From Tillus elongatus (taxonomy: Eukaryota; Arthropoda; Insecta; Coleoptera; Cleridae): a DNA stretch of 64,000 bases. Position 1 is the first letter of the stretch. Each line of letters starts with the position of its first letter. A program made the position numbers and the translations under genes. This document shows positions 51,261-63,746 of this stretch, in pieces. The notes below the pieces were generated by a model, which had not been told where the DNA came from, did no database searches, and was given only the letters and a program-made list of their open reading frames with translations. The DNA is taken from NCBI GenBank assembly GCA_964006375.1, contig OZ023262.1, positions 89,631,654-89,695,653 of the forward strand, written 5' to 3'.

Positions 51261-51417
51261 ATTGAAAATAGACACTTTAAAGGCGTCATTTGTGATCTGT
51301 CATTTTTACTATATATTTTCTTCTTAAGAACTTTTTGATCAAGACACCCTAATATAGCAAGGATTTTTTATTTATAGTTGTCAGGAATATGTATAAATAA
51401 GTTCAATTTTCCCCTGT

Positions 51418-51480
51418 CTGATGATGCTGACAAGCAGCGAAACCGATTACAGAGAAGAAAAACAACACTAATAAAGCCAG
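51418..51480 (+). repeat. Retroelement tail motif (Penelope-like, tentative)
   Basis: CTGATGATGCTGACAAGCAG followed by CGAAACCGATTACAG: CTGATGA, a CTG/CAG stem, then GAAAC, but without the expected GTC. It parallels the sequence at 15338. Confidence 0.35.
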
Positions 51481-51499
51481 AGAAGAAGTTTCTACAAAA

Positions 51500-52345
51500 G
51501 TATTTATGATTTGTTTCTACAAACGTGCGATTTTAAACGTCAAAATTGGTGAATTTTAAGCAAACATGCTAAAACGAAGGCCGGTTTTGGACAATAAACA
51601 TTACAGGAACTGAGTTTGAAAGGGCCTAAGTGAAGATTAGGACCTGTGATTAGCACTGGTACGTATCAAGTGCAGAACCCAAATCCACACAACACATTTT
51701 TAAAAACCTTACGATCGTTTCACTAACCAGGTTACCACCATCAGAGAATGAAAAATCCTAGGAATGTTTCACCAAGAAATTTTTTATCATTCGATGAGGC
51801 TAACTTGGTTGGTGAAACGATCGTCACTTTAAAAAAAATGTGTTGTGGTGATTTGAGTTCTCTAAGTGTGCTAACTAGCAGGGCCTCACATTTCTATTTT
51901 AATACCTTTCGTTTCTCATTTGACTAAAATACTTGCACAAAATTTATTGGAAATAGACCCTTTCTGCTATTTTATAGCAGCAGTTTAAATTATAGGGTTT
52001 TTCGATTTAAATGTGTTATAATTGTTTATTTAACAAAATAAATTTGAAACAATACCTCTGTTTAGTCAATAAATCGATAAATGGACTAACTATATACAAC
52101 TAGTGGATGCAGCATATGCGTTACGGTAGCGCATTTTTAATTTTCAATAAACTAATTTTCTCTTAATCCAATCCAATCCAACTTTGGTATGTAACAAAAC
52201 TTTACAGAGGCAAGATTATGTGTACGGAATGTTATCAATCCAAATTTACTGTTTTCGGAGATACATTTTTTGAACTCGTTGAGGATTTTTTTTGTTTGAG
52301 AGATTTTCATGAAAATTCGCTACTATAACCCACTTGCTGCGTCCA
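51500..52345 (+). repeat. TACR distal fragment with terminal module
   Basis: GCGATTTTAAACGTCAAAAT at 51528 and the AAATTTATTGGAAATAGACC block near 51938 are right-segment parts, separated by the Penelope-type repeats. The terminal module lies at 52107-52345 (GGATGCAGCATATGCGTTAC to CCCACTTGCTGCGTCC) and is shortened to about 240 bp. Confidence 0.5.
51640..51870. repeat. Penelope-type terminal repeats, inverted pair
   Basis: A minus-oriented repeat (51660-51735) and a plus-oriented one (51785-51865) face each other, separated by about 50 bases. Both have the GTGTTGTGGTGATTTG block (first copy altered) and the GAAACGATCGT core. CTGATGA is altered in both (ATGGTGG and TCGATGA), so a working hammerhead is unlikely. 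Confidence 0.55.
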
Positions 52346-52930
52346 CAATTTTTTTTCTAATAATATAATAAACTTTCCGGGTGACATGTTTTGTAATTCT
52401 TGTGAAATTGTCAAAATATGACAATGTCGTTAATCATATTGTTCGTATGTTTATGTTTGGATAAATCCTACATTTAACCTTCACTATGAAACATCGGATA
52501 TAATCTTCATGGAAACGATTTTGTAACTTTTGCGAAAGTTTAAGGAAGTGGGTGCTAAATTAAAGGAAGAGTAATTGTGAAGTGTGTATGTTTTCATAAA
52601 CTTGAATTTTAAATGCTCGTTGCACGCACATAATGTAATAAATATAATGTAGAATCTAGTAGGTGTAAAATAAACAATTAAGCGACTTTTTGTCCATCCT
52701 TCGTTATTGTGTTTAGTTTCATTCATTTGTATTCTTATTGTATGGTAATTTCTTCACTCTGGGCAAGGGTCACAAAACCAAACACTTTAACATCTGGATG
52801 TTATTTGCATATACAAAAAGAGTTGTTTTCTAATTCTAATTTTCCACACCCAAATGAGTGTCTATTGAATATCAAATTCAATAAGCAATATATTTTTTTT
52901 ATATTAGATGGATATTTGTTTTGTTAAAGT
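52346..52930. other. No recognised feature
   Basis: AT-rich; ORFs on both strands lack motifs. Confidence 0.4.
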
Positions 52931-52934
52931 TAGT

Positions 52935-53035
52935 TTTAGCGAATTTTCAGAAAGATTTCGCTTATAGAGAAGTAACGACTTTTGAATTTTCGAAAAATTC
53001 CTTAAATGAGCGCGAATTAGAGGTTATGTCAATAC
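52935..53035 (+). repeat. TACR left-segment fragment
   Basis: TTTAGCGAATTTTCAGAAAG, TAGAGAAGTAACGACTTTTG and AAATGAGCGCGAATTAGAGG in family order. It is followed by (CT)n at 53072-53089 and (TA)n at 53090-53159. Confidence 0.6.
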
Positions 53036-53068
53036 CAGTCTCTTACTATCTCCCTCTAACTCTCCCTC

Positions 53069-53071
<3 letters not shown>

Positions 53072-53159
<88 letters not shown>
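53072..53159. repeat. (CT)n then (TA)n array
   Basis: CT repeats pass into TA repeats; the TA part abuts the transposon end at 53160. Confidence 0.95.
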
Positions 53160-53164
<5 letters not shown>

Positions 53165-53619
53165 GGTGATTCACAACACAATGGACAGAATGTGTGCGTG
53201 TAGAGGACCTCAAAGCATGCCGATTTTGTATATAAAATTTTTCTCTGACGCCCATGGTTGGTGAGATATTGACCTTGGAAGATTCTTTAATAATTACAAG
53301 AAACAGCTGTATTGCAGCAGTGCCCGAACAACCAAATTATCAACATCGTTATTTGACAAAAATTTGAATTAAATATAAACTCAAAACGGGTGAATTAGGG
53401 GTGGGTCGCCCTTTGAATGATTTGATTTTTTTACACCCTAACCTGATTAAAAGTTAAAGTGCATCAATTTTATAGAAAATTAAATTTTCTATTTTCTTCT
53501 CCTCTTGTCACTTTTTCTCCAAACCATCCGTTTTTGAGAAAATTGAGATTTTGAGACTTGAGATCAAAACAAAATTATGTCCCTTGATGATTTTATTAAA
53601 CATGAAAGTCACTAAATGA

Positions 53620-53805
53620 AGATTGAAACCTGTGATGAGCACTGATAAGTACACTTGGAGAACCCAAATCACCACAACACATTTTAAAAGACCTGAGGAA
53701 TTCTGAATTTTCATCCTCTGGTAACGCTAACTTGGTTAGTGAAGCGATCGTCCGGTCTTTTAAAATGTGTTGTGGTGATTTGGTTTCTCCAAGTGTACTT
53801 AAAAA
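53620..53805. repeat. Penelope-type terminal repeats, inverted pair
   Basis: Inverted arms of about 75 bases share GTACACTTGGAGAACCCAAA and ACCACAACACATTTTAAAAG. The forward arm has CTGGTAA for CTGATGA and GAAGC for GAAAC, so its hammerhead-like core is damaged. The helix II equivalent (CTAAC with GTTAG) is perfect. Confidence 0.6.
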
Positions 53806-53959
53806 CATTAAAGTCTCATATGGGATGCCTTGGGCGCTCTGTAAGTCATATGTTGCTAGGTTATACTTGTTGTCAAATCTGACATTACTTAAATTTATTA
53901 CGTTTTACAATAATTATTGTCTTGTGTTTCTTGTTTTCTTTTGTGATAATTTGTTGCTC

Positions 53960-54880
53960 AAAATGGCTGGAAAATTCTTGGTTAATGAACAAGTTTACAT
54001 GCTTATGGTATTAGGGTTTTGCGTGGGTAATTGTCACAGAAGTGTAGAGGTATATCGAGGAAGATTTCCTAATCGTAATATACCACATCGTGAAACGTTT
54101 GCCAATGTTGAAAGCAGATCTCGGGAAACGGGTTCCTTTTTAATAAAAATGCTGGAGGACGCGTTCATGCAGTGGACGTAGGAACCGAGGAGCGTCTTCT
54201 AGACAATATTGAGAGTGAGACTCAAACCAGCACGACTATCCAGGTAGTCTCATATAACACAGCCGACAGTCCATAAAATTATCCGACGCAATCTGCTGCA
54301 TCCACATTCAAAAAGTGTAAGAACTGCTACCGCAGGATTTAGAGGCAAGACTGTTTCTTTGTATTTTCATCTTACATTAAAACATTGATATTTCCAACAC
54401 CATTCTTTTTACAGATGAAACTTGCTTTACAAGGAGAGAGATTACGAATGTGCACAACTGCCAGGAATGTTCGGATGTAAATCCGCATGCTACAGTAACC
54501 CACCATTTCCAAAGATAATTGAAAATAAATGTGTGGGCAGGTACTGTTGGAGGACATTAGGCCGGTTATTTTGCCAAACCGCTTAAACGGGGCACAATAT
54601 TTGCTTTTTTTGCATGTTCTTCCTGGGCTACTGGGGGAGCTGCCCTTACAACTGTGCAGCAAAATGTGGTTTATTCATGATGGGACGCCACCACATTTCA
54701 CTACGAATGTTCGTGGATTTTTAAACCAACAGTTTCCAAATCGATGGATAGCTCGTGGAATTAATTGCCCTCAACATTCGCCATCACGATCACCATGCTT
54801 GAATAAATGTGACATTTTTCTATGGGGATGTTTTAAAAGAGTCTGTTTATTTGACACCAGTTCAAACTGATGGAGATATG
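53960..54880 (+). pseudogene. Mariner-like transposase relic
   Basis: NEQVYMLMVLGFCVGN with a following RFPNRNIPHRETFANVESR is the N-terminal helix-turn-helix region. LFTDETCF (about 54410) holds the first catalytic aspartate, then NVHNCQE..DVNPH, KINVWAGTVG, LPNRLNGAQYL and MWFIHDGTPPHF (second aspartate). FLNQQFPNRWIARG and CDIFLWGCFKRVCL follow. The third aspartate block (normally SPDLNPLD) reads SPSRSPCLNKCD and is broken. Several frameshifts. It is a different family from copies A/B and C1/C2. Confidence 0.75.
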
Positions 54881-55681
54881 TAAAATCGCATCAATAATAA
54901 GTGGACCATTATTAAAAGTTAAATCCAATTACTTAACAGAGTCGACTTTAATTTTCGACGAAGGGTGCAGTTATGTGTGACACAAAATGGAGGTCATTTT
55001 AAACAATGTCTTTAGTGTTTTTCATTTATTAGTTTGTAAAATTTCAGATATGTTAGTCTTTAACAAGGGACATAATTTTGTTTTCATCTCAACAATAAAA
55101 GTCTCAATTTTCTAAAAAAAAACGGATGGTTTGTCGAAAAATTGACAAGAGGAGAAAAAGACAGAAAATTTAATTTGCTATAAAATTGATGGACTTTAAC
55201 TTTTATTTAGGTTAGGGTTTAAAAAAATCTAATCACTACAAAGGTGACCCACCCTAATTCGCCCCTTTTCGAGTTTATATCCCCAAGTTTTTGTCAAATA
55301 ACGATGTTGATTAAAGAAAACCATCTTCCAAATTTGGTTGTTCTATGTTAGGCCACTGCTGCTAATAAATTTAAGTAATGTTATATTTGACAACAACTAT
55401 AACCTAGCAACAGATGACTTGCAGAGCGCCCATGGTATCCCCTATAAGACTTTAATGTTTAATAAAGTCTTCAAGGGACATAATTGTGTTTTGGTCTCAA
55501 CTATAAAAATTTCAATCTTCTCAAAAACGGGTGATTTGTCGAAAAATGACAAGAGAAGAAAAGAAAGGATATTTAATTTGATATAAAATCGATGGAGTTG
55601 AACTATTAATTCGGTTAGGGTTTAAAAAAATCAAATCATTAAAAGGGTGACCCACCCAGAATTCATCCGTTGAGTTTATAT

Positions 55682-57360
<1,679 letters not shown>

Positions 57361-57365
57361 TCCTT

Positions 57366-57376
57366 CTCTCTCTCGT

Positions 57377-57456
<80 letters not shown>
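57366..57456. repeat. (CT)n then (TA)n array
   Basis: CT repeats with GTTCTC interruptions pass into TA repeats at about 57400; a minus-strand ORF across it is an artefact. Confidence 0.95.
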
Positions 57457-57462
<6 letters not shown>

Positions 57463-57945
57463 TGTTCGTATTATTCGTGTTTTTCAAGTATCCGTGTTGC
57501 CGATCCGCCCCATTATCCCAGATAAACGAGAGTATACTATGCCAAAAACTGTTGATTTTTGAGATATGGTACATCAATTTTCATGAAATGCTGCGTGGAA
57601 TTGAAATTTGCAATAAAAACTAAGATGATCCTTTTAAAAGAGGGCAGTTAATGGCGACCCCGGTATTCCGGGATGTGCAATATCGTGGAAAATACTTCTC
57701 TTGAACTTGATTATATCAAATGTTCTATTTTGAATATTCTGAAATTTTTACTGTAATAACTTACTACCAACATTATTTGAAGTACGTATACTTTAAAAAA
57801 AGGAAAGAGGCTTGTGAAAAAGTATTATCTCTGCGACGACAATGCGACATCGCCTTTGGACTGCGATTATGGTGAGATAAATGCATATACATTGAGATTT
57901 TTTATGCAAAAACAAATATTAATAAAAATTAGCTCTTACTTTAAA
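57457..57945. other. No recognised feature
   Basis: No gene recognised. On the minus strand this would be the 3' flank of the exon proposed at 57948-58265. Confidence 0.35.
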
Positions 57946-57947
57946 CC

Positions 57948-58265
57948 TTAAAATTGTGGCACTCTAATTACATCTGTGACTAAACGTTCTCCAAAATATA
58001 ACTCCAGAGTGTTGATAATATACACAACTTTCTGAATAAATCTTGAAGGAGACAATACTTGGTATTCAAGCGAGCATTTATTACCAATTTTGTTGGAATG
58101 GTAACAATTTGTTAAGGCTTGGCATGCGATATCAATTGCGTTGGTAGTCAACTCAGAGAACAAGCTGGTAAAAATTGGAGGTATGCGAGGCGTATACCAC
58201 AACACCGCTGAAAAGAAAACCATTTCACGTAGGTATTCGAGGGCACTGGCTGCCCGCCTTGACTC
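57948..58265 (-). CDS. Candidate terminal exon of a host gene, product unknown
   Basis: On the minus strand, an acceptor-like TTCTTCTGCTAG is followed by an open frame starting ESRRAASALEYLREMVFF and ending LVTDVIRVPQF and a stop at 57948-57950. It has about 105 residues of mixed, protein-like composition, without low-complexity AT bias. No transposon or retroelement motif is visible, and it lies in a repeat-poor stretch. I do not recognise the family. A clear AATAAA signal was not found downstream. The internal ATG used by a simple ORF call (58223) is unlikely to be the real start. Confidence 0.35.
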   Translation of the reverse strand, partial: ESRRAASALEYLREMVFFSAVLWYTPRIPPIFTSLFSELTTNAIDIACQALTNCYHSNKIGNKCSLEYQVLSPSRFIQKVVYIINTLELYFGERLVTDVIRVPQF

Positions 58266-58269
58266 CTAG

Positions 58270-58725
58270 CAGAAGAACATGTATAACGAATGTCAGTGGG
58301 TCACATGACGCTCATCCAACTTACGAGAGCCGGATCTGCTTACAGACCTTATAGTAGTGTTTTGTACAGATAGCAGATATACCTGCTTTGGGCAGTGTTG
58401 TCTGCTCTACGCAATTTTAACTGAATGTGAGGAAATGTTAACGTTTTATTCTAGAAACAACAGAAAAATTAAACTCCAAAAAGTTGGTTTAAAAGTAGGT
58501 TTATAGCATTTTAACCTCGATGTAAGGATATTTTAATTCTAGAAACATCAGAACACTTTAATAATTGCCCCTGAAATTAGCTATGTGCATAGAACTCATC
58601 CTTTTAATCCACAACGTACTCAAAAATATTAATAGAATATCGAGCTATAACATGAACTAATACAACAAAAGAGAAACGATGTGAAATAATTTTATAACCA
58701 AATTCTTGGGTAAAATATAAAAAAT
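58270..58725. other. No recognised feature
   Basis: Contains no recognised repeat or gene; it would be intronic if the exon at 57948-58265 is real. Confidence 0.35.
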
Positions 58726-58727
58726 TT

Positions 58728-58915
58728 CGAGACGCGGCAAGTGCCTTACAGTAGCGAATTTTCATTAGAATTGTACAATATAATTATACGGCATATTAGT
58801 AAAGTTAATACTTTAGACTTACACAGACCTTAAAGATCGATTTCAGAGGTCCTAGTATGCGCACATTCGAAGAATTCTTTCGAAAGTGTTACCATCGATA
58901 TCTCTCTATTATCAA
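58728..58915 (-). repeat. TACR scraps: terminal-module end and left segment
   Basis: GAGACGCGGCAAGTGCCTTA at 58729 is a terminal-module end. At 58830-58915 a left segment is seen in the minus direction (GATCGATTTCAGAGGTCCTAG, TACCATCGATATCTCTCTAT). Core and right segment are missing. Confidence 0.5.
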
Positions 58916-59360
58916 AACAATCTTGTCTTTTAACTTCTTTTGGGAAAAATGCCCAAAACTCAATTTTCTATGAAGCTAAAGAATTAAATTGCTATATCTT
59001 TAGATAGTGTAAGTCTCTTTAAAAAAACTTGTGTTAAAAATTTAATTGAAAGTTATACAAAATATTTCCAGAAGGAAACTGAATTCATATTTAGAAAAGT
59101 AATTTATCTGCCAAATTAGGAAGGTAGAGGTTATTTTTAATTATTAATCGCCAGTATGAGTTTGTTCTGGTCAACCTAATCAAACCGGTTTTTTCAATAT
59201 CAACAATAATAAAATGGCTGCCGAAAATGATAATTTCAGACTCAAGCGTGACAAAGTTATTCAGGCGTTTTAAACAAAAATGAGATCTTGTTCAAAACGT
59301 ATGAAATCTATGCACTATTGTTTCTCCAAATGTCTAAATAAAACATAAAAAAACATACAT
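58916..59360. other. No recognised feature
   Basis: AT-rich; nothing recognised. Confidence 0.4.
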
Positions 59361-59361
59361 T

Positions 59362-59432
59362 CGTCGAACGGGATTCGATCATGCAACATTTTGCGTAGAG
59401 GACCAGCACGCTACCACTGAGATATCAAACTA
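59362..59432 (-). pseudogene. tRNA-like sequence
   Basis: On the minus strand, GATATCTCAGTGGTAGCGTG has an A-box/D-arm pattern (T.GCTCAGTGGTAGAGC) and GATCGAATCCCG a B-box pattern (GGTTCGAATCC) about 30 bases later. Acceptor arms do not pair well and no clear anticodon can be placed, so it is a tRNA pseudogene or SINE head. Confidence 0.45.
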
Positions 59433-59828
59433 ACGTTTTGATTACATGATACTTGACATAGCCTTCATGTCCGGGGTAGTATATTAAATATATACCTAAC
59501 AAATAATTACATAATTAGTAGAATTGACATTGAAACACTTTCAAGGATTGTTTCGGTCTTATATCACGTCTTATGTTTAAGTTTAAAGATAAAAGAAACT
59601 ATTTTATAATCTTTTTCATAGACTTTACTTGATTTTGTTTACATTTTTACTAGATTATGCAACACTTTTAGTCTAAAACCACAGCATAAATATCTATGCT
59701 GCGCTAAAACTGTATTTGGGGACGTTCATCAAGCTACTAATATGGTGTATTTGAAAATTTTATTAAATCCCCCAGTTAAATAACATTCACTGCGAATTTT
59801 TCGTAAAACTAAAAATTCACTAATGAGG

Positions 59829-59830
<2 letters not shown>

Positions 59831-59922
<92 letters not shown>

Positions 59923-59939
59923 TATACATATACATATAC

Positions 59940-60007
<68 letters not shown>
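59831..60007. repeat. (TA)n array
   Basis: TA core with a central AAAATATATACATATACAT interruption near 59915-59940. Confidence 0.95.
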
Positions 60008-60011
<4 letters not shown>

Positions 60012-60245
60012 GGAAAAGTCTAGGGATATTTTTAAATAATACAAAAAAGGGAACAAATTGATTTTGGAATCGGTCAAATTGCACTCACGGTGTATGTATT
60101 TAATCAATCACTCAATATAAAACCATCTGTTGTTAAAAAAAAAAGTTAAAATGATATCAAAATTGAAAACCCGATATATCATATAAAAGCATAATTTTCC
60201 AATGTACCGGTGAATTTAGTTTCGAATTCAGTCATTCTTCAGTTG

Positions 60246-61334
60246 TTGTTTAGTGGCTGCATTTAAAATATTGTGTTTTACCATAGAACGGCGACATTTG
60301 GCTTTAGACGAGCGGTAAGGCTTCTTCAAGCGACCATGCGGCAGAGTGAAGTAGCTGAGCGGATGGGTGTTTTCCAAAGTGTGACAAGTCGTTTATGGAG
60401 GCGCTTTAGGGAAACTGGCAGTCTGGCCCGGCAACATCCAGGACGAGGACCCTCTACAACGGCAGGTCAGGATAAATTTTTACGTTTAACTGCCAGAAGG
60501 CAGCCTACAATTGCAGCACCTTAATTGATTACGACTCTGCGAATGGCGAATAATGTAACCATTAGCCGAGATACTGTAAGAAATCATCTTCGCGAAGCAA
60601 ACCTCTCTAGTACACGTCCACTCAGATGTCCACCTATTTCCAGAGGCAATGGCGCTGCAAGATTGGACTGGTGTCAAAATGATCTGAACTGGTCTGCAGA
60701 TAACTGGGCTACAGTTTTATTCACAAACGAATCTAGGTTTGTTTCCATCCGGATTCTCGTCGAATAAGGGTGTGGAGACGATCTGGAAATGCGGAACGTT
60801 TAAAACATATTCAGAAAGTGTATCCATACAGGGGTGGTACAATAATGGCATGGGGCGGAATAATTATTGGTGGCAGAACCGAACTCGTTTTTCCAAATCG
60901 CTTCTTAGCACCTCAGCTCTATCTGGATACCATTCTTCAACCCATCGTGCGTTCATTTGCAGGCACTGTTGGTCCAAACTTACACCTAATGCATGATAAT
61001 GCCCGTCCACATACCGCGCGCATCGTAACCAACTAGCTGGATAACGCGGGAATTGAAGTTTTACCATGGCCAGCATAATTCATGGACCTGAATCCGATAG
61101 AATATGTCTACGATATGCTTCAACGAAGAATTACGCCACATATGGGCAACATCCACAATGCGTTTACATTCCAGGGGCTTCAGACAGCAGAGTGGGCACG
61201 TTTACTACAAGGAGACCTTGACAATCTCATTTTGTCTATGAGCAATAGTCGTAGAGCTGTAATTACTCAACGTGTATTAACTTTTTTTCACACATGCCCA
61301 AAAGTTTTTGAAAAATTCTTAAAATTTGTCTTTC

Positions 61335-61335
<1 letters not shown>
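60246..61335 (+). pseudogene. Tc1-like transposase (DD34E group), inactivated
   Basis: SEVAERMGVFQSVTSRLWRR is the first helix-turn-helix (paired-like), GSLARQHPGRGPSTTAGQD the linker with the GRP-like hook, and TISRDTVRNHLREANL the second helix-turn-helix. LFTNESRF stands where LFTDESRF is expected, so the first catalytic aspartate is changed to N. MHDNARPHTA keeps the second, and DLNPIEYVYDML keeps the final glutamate. Stops at 60522, 61037 and 61076 and a frameshift near 60750 inactivate it. Most of the protein is recognisable, so decay is moderate. Confidence 0.85.

Positions 61336-61337
<2 letters not shown>

Positions 61338-61374
<37 letters not shown>
61338..61374. repeat. (TA)n array
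   Basis: Short TA array on the left of copy C2. Confidence 0.9.
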
Positions 61375-61377
<3 letters not shown>

Positions 61378-63438
61378 TGTGGAACAGCCAAATGGAATAA
61401 ATTCGATAACGGATAAATGAGGGCGTGTTGGGAAAAACGCTTGGACACGTCGATTTGTATTTTTAACTGCGCATCTTTTTCAAGAAAAAAAAATTATTTA
61501 GGGTGCGTCATGTGACAGTGGCCAATACCAACTTTCTTATTTTAAATACAAGCCCCTGTATATTATTAATTTTTTGGATTCTTCAGAAAATTCTAGACAT
61601 AATTCATGTACAATGTCCTATACCTATCTTCAACTGTTTCGGAAATATTAAGTATTTTCAGATTTATTACAAAAATTAACATTAAAAATAGAAAATTATT
61701 TTATTTCACAAATTCTAATAAGAAATACTGATTATTTCTTAATAATTTAAAAAAACAAAAAAAAATTAATGTCAATGTAGTAAATGTTCAAAATGCTCGC
61801 CACGAACATCTTGGCAACATGCTAATCTGGTATAGAAATGTCTTCTAACATTACTCAACATCTCAGGCGTGACTGATCTAATCGCAAGCGTGATTCGTCT
61901 TTTTAAGTCATCTAAGTTGAGGGGCTTAGTTTTGTATACAATACTTTTGACATATCCCCACAAAAAGTAGTCTAATAGCGACAGATCAGGAGATCGTGCT
62001 GGCCATTCTATCGATCCGCGCCTCCCTATCCACCGATTTGGAAAAATTTGGTTCAGGTACTGCCGGACATTGATTTGGTAATGGGGCGGTGCTCCATCTT
62101 GCTGAAACCATATTTTATTGGCAGGAACTTGTGGGTTTGCTGGATCTGGATATAAGTTTGTCAAAGTTGGCACGACATTATTTTGGAGCAGTTCTAAATA
62201 TTTATCCCCATTCAAGTTGCCATCAATGAAAAAGGGACCTACGATATGATTTCCAACAATTCCTGCCCAAACATTAACTTTTTCAGGATATTGCGTATGT
62301 TCCTCTCTCATCCAATGAGGATTCTCATTAGACCAGTAGCGGCAATTTTGAAGATTAACATGACCGTGAAGTGTAAATGTGCTCTCATCAGAAAACAAAA
62401 CATCTTCTAATTGGATCACATTGTTATCTAACATTGCCATCATTTGTTCACAAAAATACGTTCTCCTATCGAAATCGTCCTCCATGAGCTCCTGAGTTGG
62501 TATCATTTTATAGGGATGCATTTTACTTTCCTTTAATGTTCGAAAAATTGCTGTGTGGCTAACGTTGAATAGTTGGGCTGCTTGTCGACCAGAAGTATGT
62601 GGGTTTTCTTGAAACTCAAGCGTAATATCCAATTTCGTATCATCACTTACTGCATTGGCAGCTACTTTTTTTATCTGTCTCACATGACCAAGCTCGCGAA
62701 ACTGCTTTTCTATTTTGCTAATTGTTCCTTGGGATACAGGCGGCAAATTTGGAAATTTTTGGTGAAATAAGCGAGACACTTCCATCTGTGTCCGTGTGTT
62801 ATCTCCATAACCAGTCATTTGTAGAATGGTTATTTTGTGCATTTCTGTTAAATGAACCATTTTTCTGATATTATTACGTACAGTTAACGAAATTCAAACG
62901 ACAATAGCACTGACACTAATCACTACTGTCATGCAGGCAGACAACAAGTTGCTAAGGCTACGAGTTTTATACGAACAGAAAGAAAACTGTTTTTGTTTTT
63001 GTTTCATTTCATATCAGTAAAAAGAAACGCAGGAATGGTTTTTGTTTACTTTCTCATTATCAAGAGCTGAATGGGAAATAAGTATTGAATGCAATGTAGC
63101 GAATTTGTGAAATAAAATAATTTTCTATTTTTAATGTTAATTTTTGTAATAAATCTGAAAATACTTAATATTTCCGAAACAGTTGAAGATAGGTATAGAA
63201 CATTGTACATGAATTATGTCTAGAATTTTCTGAAGAATCCAAAAAATTAATAATATACAGGGGCTTGTATTTAAAATAAGAAAGTTGGTATTGGCCACTG
63301 TCACATGACGCACCCTATATAATTTTTTTTTCTTGAAAAAGATGCGCAGTTAAAAATACAAATCGACGTGTCCAAGCGTTTTTCCCAACACGCCCTCATT
63401 TATCCGTTATCGAATTTATTCCATTTGGCTGTTCCACA

Positions 63439-63441
<3 letters not shown>
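61375..63441 (-). mobile_element. Long-TIR Tc1/mariner-like element, copy C2 (intact ORF)
   Basis: Bounded by CAGTGTGGAACAGCC and its inverted complement, flanked by TA. The TIRs of about 341 bp (61375-61715 and 63101-63441) differ by only a few bases. The inner alternative terminus TA/GGGTGCGTCATGTGAC lies at 61501 and 63315. Intact ORF, near-identical TIRs and a near-identical sister at 41050 all point to recent activity. It may be able to move itself and C1. Confidence 0.9.
61772..62860 (-). CDS. Intact Tc1/mariner-like transposase, 362 residues
   Basis: It would cut and paste the surrounding element at TA sites by binding the TIRs in the nucleus. Residues 1-60 form a helix-turn-helix (MVHLTEMHKITILQM start). 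A second DNA-binding region follows at about 88-115 (GRQAAQLFNVSHTAIFRTLK). Catalytic residues are D158 (VLFSDESTF), D255 (WFQQDGAPPH) and D292 (PARSPDLSLLD); 36 residues lie between the last two by my count, against 34 in classic mariner. NVWAG at 196-200 and FLWGYVK at 299-305 are family hallmarks. Length is normal for the group and no stop interrupts it. The first ATG is used; it matches the start in copy C1. No intron is evident. Confidence 0.9.
   Translation of the reverse strand: MVHLTEMHKITILQMTGYGDNTRTQMEVSRLFHQKFPNLPPVSQGTISKIEKQFRELGHVRQIKKVAANAVSDDTKLDITLEFQENPHTSGRQAAQLFNVSHTAIFRTLKESKMHPYKMIPTQELMEDDFDRRTYFCEQMMAMLDNNVIQLEDVLFSDESTFTLHGHVNLQNCRYWSNENPHWMREEHTQYPEKVNVWAGIVGNHIVGPFFIDGNLNGDKYLELLQNNVVPTLTNLYPDPANPQVPANKIWFQQDGAPPHYQINVRQYLNQIFPNRWIGRRGSIEWPARSPDLSLLDYFLWGYVKSIVYKTKPLNLDDLKRRITLAIRSVTPEMLSNVRRHFYTRLACCQDVRGEHFEHLLH

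Positions 63442-63517
<76 letters not shown>
63442..63517. repeat. (TA)n array
   Basis: TA array on the right of copy C2, within the Tc1-like element. Confidence 0.95.
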
Positions 63518-63519
<2 letters not shown>

Positions 63520-63639
63520 AAATAATCTTCTAGGTTTCTTGAATAAAACATTTCATTTTATGTAATATTAATTGTTTTCTTCCTAAATCATATCAAGAAA
63601 AAAATACGTGCATTTTTAAAAATACCCCTAGACTTTTCC

Positions 63640-63746
<107 letters not shown>

